From Clusia tigrina (Eukaryota; Arthropoda; Insecta; Diptera; Clusiidae), in contig OV050030.1 of assembly GCA_920105625.2 (NCBI GenBank), positions 72,060,900 to 72,124,899 on the forward strand: a DNA stretch of 64,000 nucleotides, written 5' to 3'. The notes beneath the pieces were generated by a model, which was not told where the DNA came from, did not search any database, and was given only the letters and a program-made list of their open reading frames with translations. This document shows, piece after piece, positions 11,462 to 22,109 of this stretch (position 1 is its first letter; each line of letters opens with the position of its first letter). The translations under genes and the position numbers were made by a program.

Positions 11462-13200
11462 GGTAGGTAGGTAAGGCGGCCACCCGAAAAGGGCGCACTT
11501 AGGCCAACATTGACCCTTTGTGATACCGCATGGGACAACAGGTCCCATCCTTCTCAAAGGTCCAGCCATTTGGAGCTTTTAATGAAGCACTTGATGGAGC
11601 TAATCTTTTTTTTGAGATATCTCCCAAGGAGTCCAAAAAGTAGTCGCCTAGGAAAGTGCGTCTCCTTCTGGACAAAGCTTGACACGTGCACAACAGGTGA
11701 GCAGTGGACTCTTCCTCCTCCTGGTCCATGCAACTCCTGCAGAAGTCGTTAGAGGCGATCCCCAGCCTACACCCGTGTGTGCCTAGAGTCCAGTGTCCCG
11801 TTAGGACGCTAATAACGGGACCTATGCTTTGTCTATTTAGAGCCAGTAGGTCCTTAGAGCGCTTGACATTTATCTCTGGACAGGTTTGTCTAGCTATTCT
11901 ACATCCTGAAAGTTCAGACCAGCGCCTGCCCGCTGTTCATAAGGATATTGTATTTACTAAGAGCTTACATGTGGCAATATGAATACCAAATTGCGACCTA
12001 TCTGGTTCAATCGGTATGGTAGTACCCTCACGGGCAAGTTCATCCGCCTTGTAGTTCCCGGGAATATCTCTCTGATCGGGAATGCAGACGGGTCTGCTTA
12101 GCTATCTCGTATAAAGATTTGCGGCAGCTCTTGACGGCTTTTGAGGTGATAATAACCGAATCCAGGGAGCGCAAAGCAGCTTGGCTGTCGGACAGAATGC
12201 AAATATCAAGTCCAGATATCTTCTCCTTTATAGTCGCGACCTCTGCCTGAAAAACACTGCAGTGGTCGGGCATCCTAAAAGACATTTTAATGTCCAAATC
12301 TTCTGAGAATACACCAGCTCCCACCCTACTCTGTAGTTTGGATCCATCTGTGTAGATGTGAACCCCTTCTACATGAGGGGGGATGCCATCCTTCCATTCG
12401 TCCCTGGAGGGAATGGAGATCTTTCACATACCATTGAAGGCGTACATTGGTGTGATGTAGTCGAAAGAGTCAGGAATACCCTCAAAATGTCTTAAAATGG
12501 ATGCATGACCTACATTCCTGGCATCCCATTGATGCGTAGCTTTTAGCCTGATAGTTGAGTTTGCAGCCATTTTTTCGCCAAAAAGCCTAACAGGCAGCAG
12601 ATTGAGCATAATGTCCAATTGCAATCGTGACTATGTCTGAGTTGACTTCAACTACATTTCCGCTCGGCTTCGTTCTCCGCGGAATGGTGCTCGAGCAACC
12701 AGGGAAGTGAGTCTCCAGAAGAAGCTCTAGAGTCTCATTACTATTTGAAGTCCAGGATCCATCCTCCCACCTCTGGTAGCCAGGTACCATTGGAGCAGTT
12801 GATAGGATCTTCCTCAACCTGGACGTCTCAGAGATATCTTCTACTTCACCGCAAAATTTTCTCCACGATTCTCTTTGTGCCTTCCTAAGCTTACTTTTGA
12901 AGGCTCTGAGTGCTGCTTTATATAAAGCCCAGTCTGTACTATCTGTAGAGTTCTTTGCGCTGTTGAAAAGTCTCCTACAGTTTTGTCTGATTCCCGTAAT
13001 TTCCTCCCTCCACCATGAGGGTTTTTGTTTCCCCCTGGGTCTACTGAGGGGGCAAGAGACCAATAGAGCCTTATTAAGAGCAACCGTTAGAACCTCCACA
13101 GACCTATCAATTTCGTCACACGTGCTTGTGCTTGTGGGGTTCTGAGGTAGTAGTCTAGCTACAGTCACCTTGTAGAGGTCCCAGTTTGCTTTCCTGACAT
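11462..13200 (-). mobile_element. LOA2 LINE, 3' portion, internally deleted
   Basis: This is the 3' part of the middle LINE; its 5' part is at 18211-19270. From high to low coordinates it carries the endonuclease-RT linker (13200-12620), then jumps at about 12610 to the region after the RT palm (12624-12424), RNase H (12324-12040), the C-terminal Cys/His domain (11729-11499) and a (TACC)n tail at about 11462-11475. Nearly all of the RT domain is missing at the 12.6-kb junction. LOA3 was inserted at 13201-13213. Confidence 0.8.
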
Positions 13201-13267
13201 TTCTAAAATCCTTGGTAATGGTAATGGTTGTACGGGTTAGGCTAAGGACTTTATGCACTGCGACCAA
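11499..13267 (-). pseudogene. LOA2 ORF2 fragment lacking the RT palm
   Basis: The open piece from 13267 is linker-like from about 13215 downward (DFRNVRKANWDLYKV, and SWWREEITGIRQNCRRLF near 13020); the codons above 13215 belong to the LOA3 tail read in frame. It runs to about 12600, where it goes directly into QLDIMLNLLPVRLFGEKMAA, a segment that normally lies several hundred residues later, after the RT. No [FY]xDIEGAF, PQGG or YADD motif is present. RNase H follows (SFRMPDHCSVFQAEVA, then ILSDSQAALRSL), with stops between pieces. The C-terminal piece ends RYHKGSMLA. The deletion cannot be dated relative to the LOA3 insertion. Confidence 0.75.
13201..13213. repeat. Target-site duplication of LOA3 (left copy)
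   Basis: TTCTAAAATCCTT stands at the 3' tail of LOA3; its partner at 18198-18210 reads TTCTAAAAGCCTT, one mismatch in 13. On the minus strand it encodes K-[DA]-F-R of LOA2 ORF2, the codons homologous to those hit in LOA1 by LOA2. Confidence 0.75.
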
Positions 13268-13289
13268 CTTGATCTATTGTGCGCCCCTT

Positions 13290-16200
13290 CGTACTTAATT
13301 ATTTAGTATACTTAGTATATCAAGGAATCGAACCAGCTCCTTTGGAGAGAGCATTTGAAGGTTTTCATCTTCTAGTATATAGGAACCTAAGATCCTGTGT
13401 CTCCTATGGCCTAATGCATCACAGTTGGTGATTTAGTAGCGTCAAAGCTCAGGAATTTTTTGGAGTGATCGAGGCCGTCAATGCCATTCCAATATTCGCT
13501 GATTTTATGTTGGATCCATTTTTTGGTCTCTTGTTTTATGTTGTTTTTATTAATGCCAAAGAAGGGAGCCCCTTTTTTGGCATAAAGGTATGCTTTTTCG
13601 ATACCTTCGTGTCCTTCGTGTCCTGGCACCCAAATCAGAGAGACCTGATTGTAGATGGCCAGTTCGCTGAGTGCGTTGTTACACTCTATAAGGACTTTTG
13701 ATGTAAATGTGTAGCTTTTAAGAGCTTTGAGGACTGATTGACTGTCTGAGAGTATTTTAATTTTCACTACTTTAAGTCCTCTTTTTGATAAGATTTCCAC
13801 TGTTTCCATTATAGCATAGAGCTCCGCATGGAAAATCGTGGTATCTGCACTTAGGGTTATTGATTTGTGTGCTCTAGGTCCCACTATTCCCTCTGGAGCG
13901 TTTTGGATCCATCTGTATACCATTTTTGCGAATAATCGTGTAGCCATGTTGGGCTATCGTTCCACTCCTCCCTTGATGGGAATATGACATTGTGCCTCTT
14001 GGTGAAATTGAGTACTCAGTCTGTGTGGTCACTTGCCTGGGTCATGTGCATAGCATCTTTGACCAAATTTAGAATTTCTAGGTGTCCAGTGAGATTTGCT
14101 GGTTTGTATTTTTCATTTGCATGGATTGAGAGTGCTTGCCTTGCAGCTTCCTCTTGTATTGCTAGGTGTAGCGGTGGTAAATTTAACAGCGCATCCATGC
14201 CAGCAGTTGGGGTAGTTCTCATAGCCCCTGTGATGCTTAGGCAAGCCAGCCTTTGTAATTTGCACAGTTTTAATTTGGCTGTTGTTTGTTTTGTTTTTCC
14301 CCACCATACCAATGCCTCATATAGTATGATGGGTTTAACCATTTGGGTGTATATCCAGAAAGTCATTTTGGGGCTCAGACCCCAGGATTTTCCCAGAAGT
14401 TGTTTTGTAGTCCCAAGGTTTTTCGTGGCTTTTTTTATTACCGAGTTAAGGTGTACCTCCCAGGTGAGTTTTTTTATCCAGGATGATACCTAGATATTTT
14501 ACCTCTTCATGTAAGGGTACCTCTATTCCATTTATTTTTAATGTTGGGATATCAAATGTCCTTTTCCTGGTGAAGGGGACAATAGTGGTTTTAGTGGGGT
14601 TGATTGATAGCCCCTCTTTCCTGCACCACTCCCATGTTGTGTCTAAGGCATCTTGCATCAGGTCTCCAATAGTCCTTTCATGATTGCCTTGGATTATTAT
14701 AGATATGTCATCTGCATATCCAATTGTTTTGTATCCTTTATTATTAAGGATCTGTATTAGGTTATCAACTAGTATGGACCATAGCAGTGGTGATAGTACT
14801 CCCCCCTGCGGACATCCCTTTACCGCTGTAACACTCATGTTAACTTGCCCTAAAGAGGCTGTGATTATTCTTTGGTTTAGCATATTACTTACCCATTTTA
14901 CTATTGCTGGATCTGCTCCCCTGTTGGAGAGTGCCAGATCTATTGCTTGAAAGTTCGTGTTGTCGAAAGCGCCCTCAATGACCATGAATGCGCAGAGGGC
15001 TACCTCCTTTAGGCCTAGTGCCTTTTCAATATCAGGAACAGTTGTGTGCAGTGCTGTGACTGTAGATGTCCCTTTTCGATAGGCAAATTGTAGCTTACGT
15101 AGTGGAGTATTAGAGATTACCTCCTCTCTTAGGTAGCAGTGCAATATCTTTTCCATGGTTTTTAACATGAAGGACGTTAGACTGATTGGCCTGTAGGATT
15201 TGGGAGATTCGGGGGGTTTATTTCCACCCTTTGGTAGGAATATAGCCTTGACCTGTCGCCAAACCTTAGGAACATATCCCAATATTAAGGTAGATCTAAA
15301 GATTTGAACCAAAATTTGTATTAATCTCCTGGTCCCTTTTGAAAGTAGGGCTGGAAATATACCATCAGGTCCAGGTGATTTATAGGGTTAAAACGAGTTG
15401 ATTGCCCATTCAAATTTTACTATTCTGAAGATAGTAGAGTTTCTTGCCCTGTAGCGATTGTACACCCCATGATCATTGTCGGTGCTTGTGTTAGGCCGGC
15501 AATCAGGGAAATGAGTTTTAAGAAGAAGCTCTATTGTATCATTAAAAGTGTTTGTGAAAGTACCATCCGGTGCCTTTAGAGTGCCAATTGGATTAATTAC
15601 CCCCTTGGACAGTGATTTTTGTATTCTGGCTGTCGTTGGGACATCTTTAAGTTCTTCACAGAAGTTTTTCCATGAGCTCCTTTTTGATTTCCTCAGTTCC
15701 TTGTTGTATAGTGTCAGGGAGTTCTTATATTCCTCCCATGTTCTGTATTTCTTTGCGTCATTGAATTTAGACCTTGCTATTTGACGCAAATTAGCTAGTT
15801 CTTTGTTCCACCAAGAGATCCTCTTCGTTGAGGTTTTTGTCTTGAGTGGACAACATTCGTGATATGAGGATATAATGGAGTCAGTCAGAGCTTCAACTGA
15901 TGCATCCAATTCCTCTGTCGATCTTATGTGAATCATGCTTCTGGTTAGCTTAGTTTCTAAGCACTCTGAGTATTTATCCCAGTTTGTTGATTTAGGGCTT
16001 CTATAGATCATTACGCTCTTATTTAACCCCATGATTTCAAAGAGAATATATTTATGATCAGACATTGAGTCCTCATCAGAGACTCTCCAGTTCGTGATCA
16101 TATCAAGTGAATTATTTGTTATGAGTGTTAAGTCAAGAACCTCTTGTCGTATTGCATTTTCAAAGGTGGGTTTATTGCCCTGTTTGCCATAGCTATGTTA

Positions 16201-16694
16201 GTTTGTAGTAAGAATTCTAGGAGTGACTCACCTCTTGTGTTTGTATCTGTACTGCGCCAGATTGTATTGTGCGCATTTGCATCGCAACCAATGATTAACG
16301 TCTTGTTGTGTGTCTTACATTAGTTCACTAGACCTATGATATTCGGTGGTGGTGCTTCGTTGGTGTCTCCTGGAAAGTAAGCTGAGGCTATGACAGCCTC
16401 TATCTTCTTCCCATTTGCATCCACTTCGACGAGTACTGCTGCTGTGTCGCCATTCATAAACTCTTTAAATTGCAGATATTTAATGTTGGTATCAATGATA
16501 AGTGCAGCCCTTGGTTTGACTGCACCCACGTCATAGATTACCTGTGTGTTTGGTGTCTTGAGGCCTACTATCTTGCCTCTATGTATCCAGGGCTCCTGGA
16601 TAAGTCCTATGTTGGTGCTTCCAAAGGCAAACCTTCTGCTAAGTTCGGCCGTTGCAGCCTTAGCATGGTGAAGATTTGCCTGGATGCACTTCAT
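13290..16694 (-). pseudogene. LOA3 ORF2 (APE endonuclease, RT, RNase H)
   Basis: The start ATG at 16694-16692 overlaps the ORF1 stop (ATGA). Endonuclease: MKCIQANLHHAKAA, LIQEPW, GCDANAHNTIW, and SDHKYILFE at about 16060. RT: 15312-14446 with PKSYRPISLTSF, PQGGVLSPLLW and YADD. Motif A reads FMVIEGAFDN: the catalytic Asp is Val (codon GTC at 14982-14980). RNase H: 13947-13411 with ILSDSQSVL and WVPGHEG. Disabling changes: TAA near 16320, a frameshift near 16185, TAA near 15386 (AAA expected), a frameshift near 14470 at a run of seven T, TGA near 14017 (Trp expected), and more toward the C-terminus. Even a translated RT would lack one metal-binding Asp. Confidence 0.85.
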
Positions 16695-17761
16695 GCTGGT
16701 GCTACTGAGTTGGGATTGGATGGAGTACTTTCGTCCTCTTCTTCCAACTCCACAGCATCCATTTTATCCGCCAGCTCATCAGCATTGGCGGATGCAACCT
16801 TTAGCCTGAGACTCACTTGGCCAAATCTAAAGTTGACCTTATCACCGGATTCCACAAGGCTGGCTGCTGATTTCTGGTCTACTGCTAGGACCAGAGTTAC
16901 GTTAGAGCGTCTTTCAGCTCTTCGTAGTGTGCGCCACGACTCGACGTGGAGGCCTTTGTTCTGCCCCTGCGAAAAGTCCAGGATCCTAGCGGTCTCCAAG
17001 GACTGGGAGTTGGGAAAGTACCCCACAGCGATCCGCGAGTGAGGTATCTTGGACTCCTCTGTAATCCACAGTGAATCACGCTCCCAAGGCGACGCGTTGG
17101 TGATGGCCGCCTTTAGCCAGTCTCTTGACGTGCAGAACCATGTATCCTGCTTTGTATTTTTATCCAGGATGAGTTTCTGGATGGAGTCCATTTGCTCCGT
17201 TGTTAGGGGCGTATTGGGATAGTCTCTTGCGAGTACTGACATTTTGATGGCTGTCACCACAACTTTGTAGGAGGCAGTGAGCTGCCTCTTTTTGGATGTA
17301 TTTTCAATCAAATTTGGTGCGTCTTCTGCTGATGTTGCTGCTTGTACTGTTTTAATAGCCGGTGCTGCTCCTGCTGCGGCCTTGGAGGTGGAGGGTTGAT
17401 CATTCCTTTGCCGCTTTTTATATGTGGCCTCTGGAGGTGTTTGTTCGGCCGACCTCTGCCTTTTGGGGCCTGGTTTTCTGCCTTCGACCTTGTTTGTGGG
17501 CATAGGGAGCATAGCTTTGGCGTATGCCTCTTCTCTGCTGAACCCTTTCTTGAGAAAGTAACTGAACCTCTTTTTGCCCTCGCCGCTTAGTTTTTTAGGC
17601 TTTTCAGCTCCTGATTCCGTGCCTATCGGATTTTGGTGTTCGGCGTTTTGGCTCGCGCCAATCGAGGGCTGCTCTGCATCTCATTGCTGAGGTGCTGTGG
17701 CCTCTTTGTGTGAGCTATTGTGGCTGCTCTCGCCATTCAGGTTTTGTTTGTCTGGGTTCAT
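16691..17761 (-). pseudogene. LOA3 ORF1 (gag-like), one premature stop
   Basis: The ATG at 17761 opens a 357-codon frame that ends in TGA at 16693-16691. The only break is TGA at codon 27 (17683-17681). After it the frame carries KKGFSREEAYAKA, a basic and Pro/Ser-rich region, then a folded region with DWLKAAITNASPWERDSLW, GYFPNSQSLETARILDF and GLHVESWRTLRRAER, and an acidic C-terminus. This matches the type I associate with DUF4780-like ORF1 proteins of LOA-type LINEs (from memory, not searched). The stop TGA shares bases with the ORF2 start (ATGA), an arrangement that suggests reinitiation as the way to make ORF2. Confidence 0.8.
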
Positions 17762-18197
17762 TTTGTTCCCACGAGTAAAGGGGAAATATCGGTCCACTAC
17801 GCCAGTGCCCCCCACTACGGTAGCGCCTTACATGGATTGAAATGGGGCCTTGCCTGGGCACCCCAAGTTCGCTATTAAGCTTGACTCTACCCCGTCAAGC
17901 AAGCCCACCAGCATAGCTGTTCCACTGCGGACCCTTGCCCCAGGGAGTTTTCCTTCCCCCGCCCCGGCTATCGGCGGCTTAATTTCAGCAGAGACATTAC
18001 CGAACTGAAAATGAGCCATTGGTCTGAAAGATAGCCGCAATTTCCCGAAGGGCTGACCAATTATCTAGCGCCAAGCGGGCAATCTATCTAGCCCCTCAAC
18101 GTCTGAACAGGAATCGTAGTTATCTACTTTCAACCTGTGCGTAGGTGGTAGTTCATTGTTTATATGCTGGACCACATCCCAGTTCTCCAGGTAGGAG

Positions 18198-18210
18198 TTC
18201 TAAAAGCCTT
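18198..18210. repeat. Target-site duplication of LOA3 (right copy)
   Basis: TTCTAAAAGCCTT marks the 5' end of LOA3 and matches 13201-13213 with one mismatch (G/T). Confidence 0.75.
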
Positions 18211-18769
18211 AGGGCTAGGTAGACTATCTAGAACATCAAACTGTATGTACTTTTGATCCGAAAAGGAATGTTCCTCTTTAACTCTCAAAATTGAGATCCG
18301 ATCAAAAACTGATTCGGAGGCAAGGGTTAAGTCAAGGACTTCTTGAATATTAGCAGTAATGAAAGTGGGTTCTGACCCCTTATTACATATAGAAAGTTTA
18401 GTCGTTACAATATATTCATATAATGACTCACCGCGTTCATTGACATCCGTGCTTCCCCATATGTCGTGGTGCGCATTGGCATCGCATCCAATAATAGCAG
18501 CCACTCGTTGAACCTTTGCATCCACAACAAGCTTCTGGTCAAGTGCCATATAGGCCGATAGCAACTAGCACCGTCCCTTGCCAGTTTCCAGGCAGACGGC
18601 CGTTAAATCCTTGTTGCTGTAATTGGGGAGTATATAAAAAAAAAAAATCTCAGTGTATCCAGGGTTCTTGGATCAGCACAACGTCTATTCCGCCTTTTGC
18701 AAGACGGAGCTGAAGGCTGGCAGACGCAGCTTTCGAGTGATGGAGGTTAACCTCCACTATTCGTAGCAT
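18211..18769 (-). pseudogene. LOA2 ORF2, endonuclease part
   Basis: An ATG at 18769-18767 starts MLRIVEVNLHHSKAASASL, then VLIQEPWIH, the N-terminal APE-endonuclease signature. After a disturbed A-rich stretch near 18645, the frame resumes as IIGCDANAHHDIWGSTD, GSEPTF, VLDLTLASE and FSDQKYIQFD; the usual SDH is SDQ here, so the expected catalytic His is Gln. ORF1 and ORF2 overlap by about 23 bp (18747-18769), unlike the 4-bp overlap in LOA3. Its coding continues at 13200 on the far side of LOA3. Confidence 0.75.
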
Positions 18770-19270
18770 CTCTGCGTTGCGGGTGCATGGCGGAGTCCCC
18801 AGCAGCAGCAGGATCAGCAGTTACCCCTGAAGGATTCACTACCGCTTGATCCGTGTCAGACGGTTGCCCGTCCATTTTGTAATACGTGGCTTTGCTTGCG
18901 CCAGGCTCGTCGTCCTTAGCTATAATAGCCGCCGCAGAGTGTTCGGAGGATTTTGGATTCCCATCAGAATTAGCGTTTAGAGACCGCACGGCAATTTTTT
19001 TTTGTTTCATTTGTTCATACTGGTTCTTACGGCCACCCGCTCGATTGATCAAGCTAAGGCAGCCAAAAATTTTAAAGGGGAAGGGGTTGGTCAACTGTGG
19101 CAGCGCCCCGTACCACAGAAAGCTCACCGTTACTACCTGAGGCGGCCTAGTGTCAGGAAGGGGAGCTCCGTTAGGATACAGCCGTATTAACCTCCTGGCT
19201 GCAAAACAACATCCAATGGGCACGATCCCAAGAACTCCCTGGATTAGCAGGGAGACAGTTCTTAGTTGGA
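18211..19270 (-). mobile_element. LOA2 LINE, 5' portion
   Basis: This is the 5' part of the middle LINE. It starts within or upstream of the ORF1 C-terminal region (19270-18747, MDGQPSDTDQAVVNPSG) and contains the first endonuclease part of ORF2. It has only about 0.5 kb of ORF1, so the insertion was 5'-truncated. The exact 14-bp duplication at 19271-19284 fixes the boundary. Confidence 0.75.
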
Positions 19271-19284
19271 TTCTAAAGGTCTTA
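19271..19284. repeat. Target-site duplication of LOA2 (right copy)
   Basis: Exact copy of 11448-11461 (TTCTAAAGGTCTTA), at the 5' end of LOA2 inside LOA1. Confidence 0.85.
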
Positions 19285-21158
19285 ACTGGAGCTACTGGGA
19301 AGTTCAATTCGTATTCTATATAGCGATGGTTAGAGTTTTATATTGTTAGCGAAGTTATCGAAGGTCAGGGTAATATCTAACACTTTCCTTCTATTTTGTG
19401 TTGTAAACGTCGGCTCTGAGCCTAAACTTACGACACTAAGCTTATTCTCTATAATGAAGTCTAAAACTGACTCACCTCTTGCGTTAGTGTTCGAGCTTCC
19501 CCACAATGTGCTATATGCGTTTACGTCGCTGGAGACAACCAAGTTCCTTTTGGGTGCGGCTGCCTCCATGACCAATGTCTGAACCTCTTCCGGTGGAGCG
19601 TCCTTGTCATGTGGCATATATGCGGAGGCTACCCAGAGACTGCTATTTTGCAGCTCAATGCTTGCCGCCACCGTGTCGCCATTACTTGACTGTGGGAGCA
19701 AAAATATGTTAATGTTAGCCTTTGCTATTATACAAGAACGAGGCTTACCTGTGCTCTGAGCGGACATAATCTTGAAGCCTCTCATCTTCAAACCGCAGAT
19801 TTTGTTGCCGCATATCCACGGCTCTTGGATGAGGGCCCCACGTTAAAACCACCGGAACCCAGGCGGACCATCAAATTCGAGGAGACGAGTTTACAATGGT
19901 GGAGGTTGATTTGGATCTGCGTCATAGGAATCTCTCCTTCTTACCTCCACCATCGTAACGTCCGCGTCCTCCTCTTCTTCAGTGTAGTCAAGAAGGTCGT
20001 CCTCCTCAAAGAGCTGCCCGACCCCGGACAGCTGCTCTGAGTCAGTCGACCTTTGGCTGCTGGACAACCCTTCTTCACTACCGTCAGCCACGCTAGCCGT
20101 GCCACCCTCTATCTCCTCCGGTTCCAAAGCTTGCTCGTCGCTGCGGTAGATCCGAACGGTCGCGTCAACGAACCCGAACCTGACTACCTCTTTTATGTGC
20201 CAGTGGGGCAAGGGACTCAGCGTTGAGTATTAGCAACACCAGCCACCTACCTGCCACCTTCCTGCCACCTACCTGCCACCTACCTTCCACTGGCTCCTCG
20301 AGTTTCGCTACCTTTCAATTATGGGTTGGCAGCTCTCTATTACACGATCTAAAGATCGCCTCTATTTTCTCCGGCTCAGCTGGCCTACCCCAGCAACCTT
20401 CTTTGAGCTGCTGGGCCCCTCTGCTGTCTGCTGCCGATTGATCCCCGGGGCAGCCCCCCGCCCCCTGACCGCAGTCAGCGTTTGGGTTTTTACCACCTCC
20501 TCCGGGTTTCTTCCTTCAGCACCCCTCTGGAAGATACGAGAAACCGGTTTGCCCCAAGCCTACCCGTCCCCTGCTACCAGCACTCGTGCTGGGACCAGCT
20601 CTAACGCTTAAGCCACCTCTGCCTCCTGCTGCTATCGATCTGTCTACCACCCTTGTATTAGCGGTAGACAGGATCGCCTCTGTCGGTCTTTTGGGAGGAC
20701 CGCACTTCTTTGGTTTTGGATTTTTGTAGTTTAAATTGTACATGTATGGTCCCACGAGTATCGGACAAGAGAGGTCGATATAACCGGAGGACGCCAATTA
20801 TCCGGAGCACTCCGTTAGAGACTGGGCTATTTTTTTACCTGGGTCCCCAGCCAGGCTGAGCATCGACACATATGACATCTTGCTCCAACCCAGAGATTTT
20901 TTATAGAGGTTAGCTCCTCGACACTCTGTGTCCAGGGAGGTGCTTATTGGCTCCTCAGTCTAGATCCGTAGTATTCTGTTATGAATAGCAGTGTAACCTC
21001 GGGCAGGATGTGACTCTTCGCCACGCACTATCGGTCTAGATGGGATATAGGGTAATATTCCTAGAACTATAATCGCATATTCCCATCCTAGGAAAATTTA
21101 CGTTTCAACGACCTTCAGCGAAACTTAAGCTTCAACGAAAACTGACGCTTCAACCCCC
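19285..21158 (-). mobile_element. LOA1 LINE, 5' portion
   Basis: It contains a 5' leader (21158 to about 20800), ORF1 in pieces (20797 to about 19900) and the endonuclease part of ORF2 (19908-19330). The plus strand at 20240-20285 holds an 11-bp tandem repeat (CCACCTACCTG, about four units) that falls within ORF1. The outer boundary is set by the 11-bp duplication at 21159-21169. Confidence 0.75.
19330..20797 (-). pseudogene. LOA1 ORF1 and ORF2 endonuclease
   Basis: ORF1 is fragmented: an N-terminal basic piece at 20797-20516 and an acidic C-terminal piece at 20211-19891 (VRFGFVDATVRIYRSDE, then runs of E and D) like the end of LOA3 ORF1. The ORF2 endonuclease begins near 19908 with IQINLHHCKL and continues, after frameshifts, as SCIIAKANINIFLLPQSSNG, VASAYMPHD, VVSSDVNAYSTLWGSSNTN and VLDITLTFDNF. 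The site where Asp-Ala-Asn-Ala-His is expected reads DVNAYS, so an active-site position is altered. The gene continues at 11460. Confidence 0.7.
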
Positions 21159-21169
21159 AACTCTTACTT
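21159..21169. repeat. Target-site duplication of LOA1 (right copy)
   Basis: Exact copy of 8450-8460 (AACTCTTACTT). Confidence 0.85.
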
Positions 21170-21800
21170 GATTCTTATAAATACTTCACGATAATTAAAC
21201 AAACCACAAGCAAATTGATGCTGCACACTTCTTTGCGGTTAATGTAGCTATTGCCACGATGATTATCGCTTAAGATAGGTGGATGTGAGTCCCATCTATA
21301 GCTCCAAGAATGCATGGCATCCGAAATTTTGTGTAGAAGCTGAAATCAAGAAATATAAAATGAATCCTAATGTGATATGAAAAGATGCAAAGCTTATCTC
21401 TCCTTGGCTGCAGCTCTCATTGTCATGCCATTTGGGAATATTTTTATTTTGCTCAAAATTTTACAACAAATGAGATTGGTCACTATTTTAATTGACCTGG
21501 AGACTGGCTACGATACCCCGAGCAAGCTATTGCTACCAACTGATGCTTGGTATGTAATGCAGTTAGCACCTGTTATCATATGAAAAAACAAATTTGAGTG
21601 AAATTATTAAAAATATAATTTCTATTTTTTACCTGAATTTTAAATGGAATATCACTCGGTTGAGCAAATGCTTCCAATTTATTTATTGAGATAATTTTTG
21701 GACAGGCGAAATAGCTTCCTAAATCGGTACTCCAGCAAATCGAAGGGCGAACTCTTCAGTCGGCAATGCTAATCGATGATTTGTTCTACAATAAATTAAA
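21170..21800 (-). pseudogene. PIF/Harbinger transposase, N-terminal part
   Basis: On the minus strand near 21340-21270 the translation reads KFRMPCILGAIDGTHIHL, matching the conserved [KR]F.MPG[CV]IGAIDGTH segment with the first catalytic Asp. One frame later it reads NHRGNSYINRKEVCSIN, corresponding to the family's Y.NRKG.HSIN stretch. Weaker similarity (YRFRKLFRLSKNYLNK) lies near 21700. Frameshifts separate the pieces. The gene continues at 8449 on the other side of the LINE nest. It is the oldest layer of the nest. Confidence 0.65.
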
Positions 21801-22109
21801 AATATTTCAACAAAAACAGAAAAACAATTAAACTACATTGCATTTCTGCGTCTCAGATTTTGTAAATTTAACAAAATTATAATATCCATTTGATCTTTAT
21901 CTTTTGCTCCGGTTTGATGAATAACAAAAAACTTTTATGCGTAAAGTTAGAGAAAAGGTCGCCGTAATCATAACAGAAATAACTAAAAAATAATAGAAAT
22001 TATTCAATACTTCTTATACAAATTTGAAATTTTAACTATGGTTCGAATTTTTTTATCTACTGTTATTTACTTATTAATTACAATAGTAAATAGTAAATAA
22101 AGAATATAC
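21801..22109. other. AT-rich stretch, no recognised gene
   Basis: No open frame of note; it sits between the PIF/Harbinger remnant and the 3' end of element F. Confidence 0.4.

Larger units (their letters stand above)
13214..18197 (-). mobile_element. LOA3 LINE, nearly full length (about 5.0 kb)
   Basis: This is the innermost and most complete LOA-like LINE: about 430 bp of 5' leader (18197-17762), ORF1 (17761-16691), ORF2 (16694 to about 13300) and a 3' tail of (ATTACC)n at 13214-13227. It is flanked by a 13-bp near-perfect target duplication inside LOA2. The number of disabling changes is small for ORF1 (one stop) and moderate for ORF2, so it is younger than most elements around it, in agreement with its innermost position. 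Confidence 0.85.

Noticed and set aside
11311..11538. A single 75-codon frame read as the LOA1 linker start
   Set aside because: Its first third is the LOA2 3' end and tail read in frame; LOA1 coding begins only at the target duplication at 11461.
18160..18564. Treating the whole frame as LOA2 endonuclease
   Set aside because: Codons below about 18198 belong to the 5' end of LOA3; the reading is accidental.
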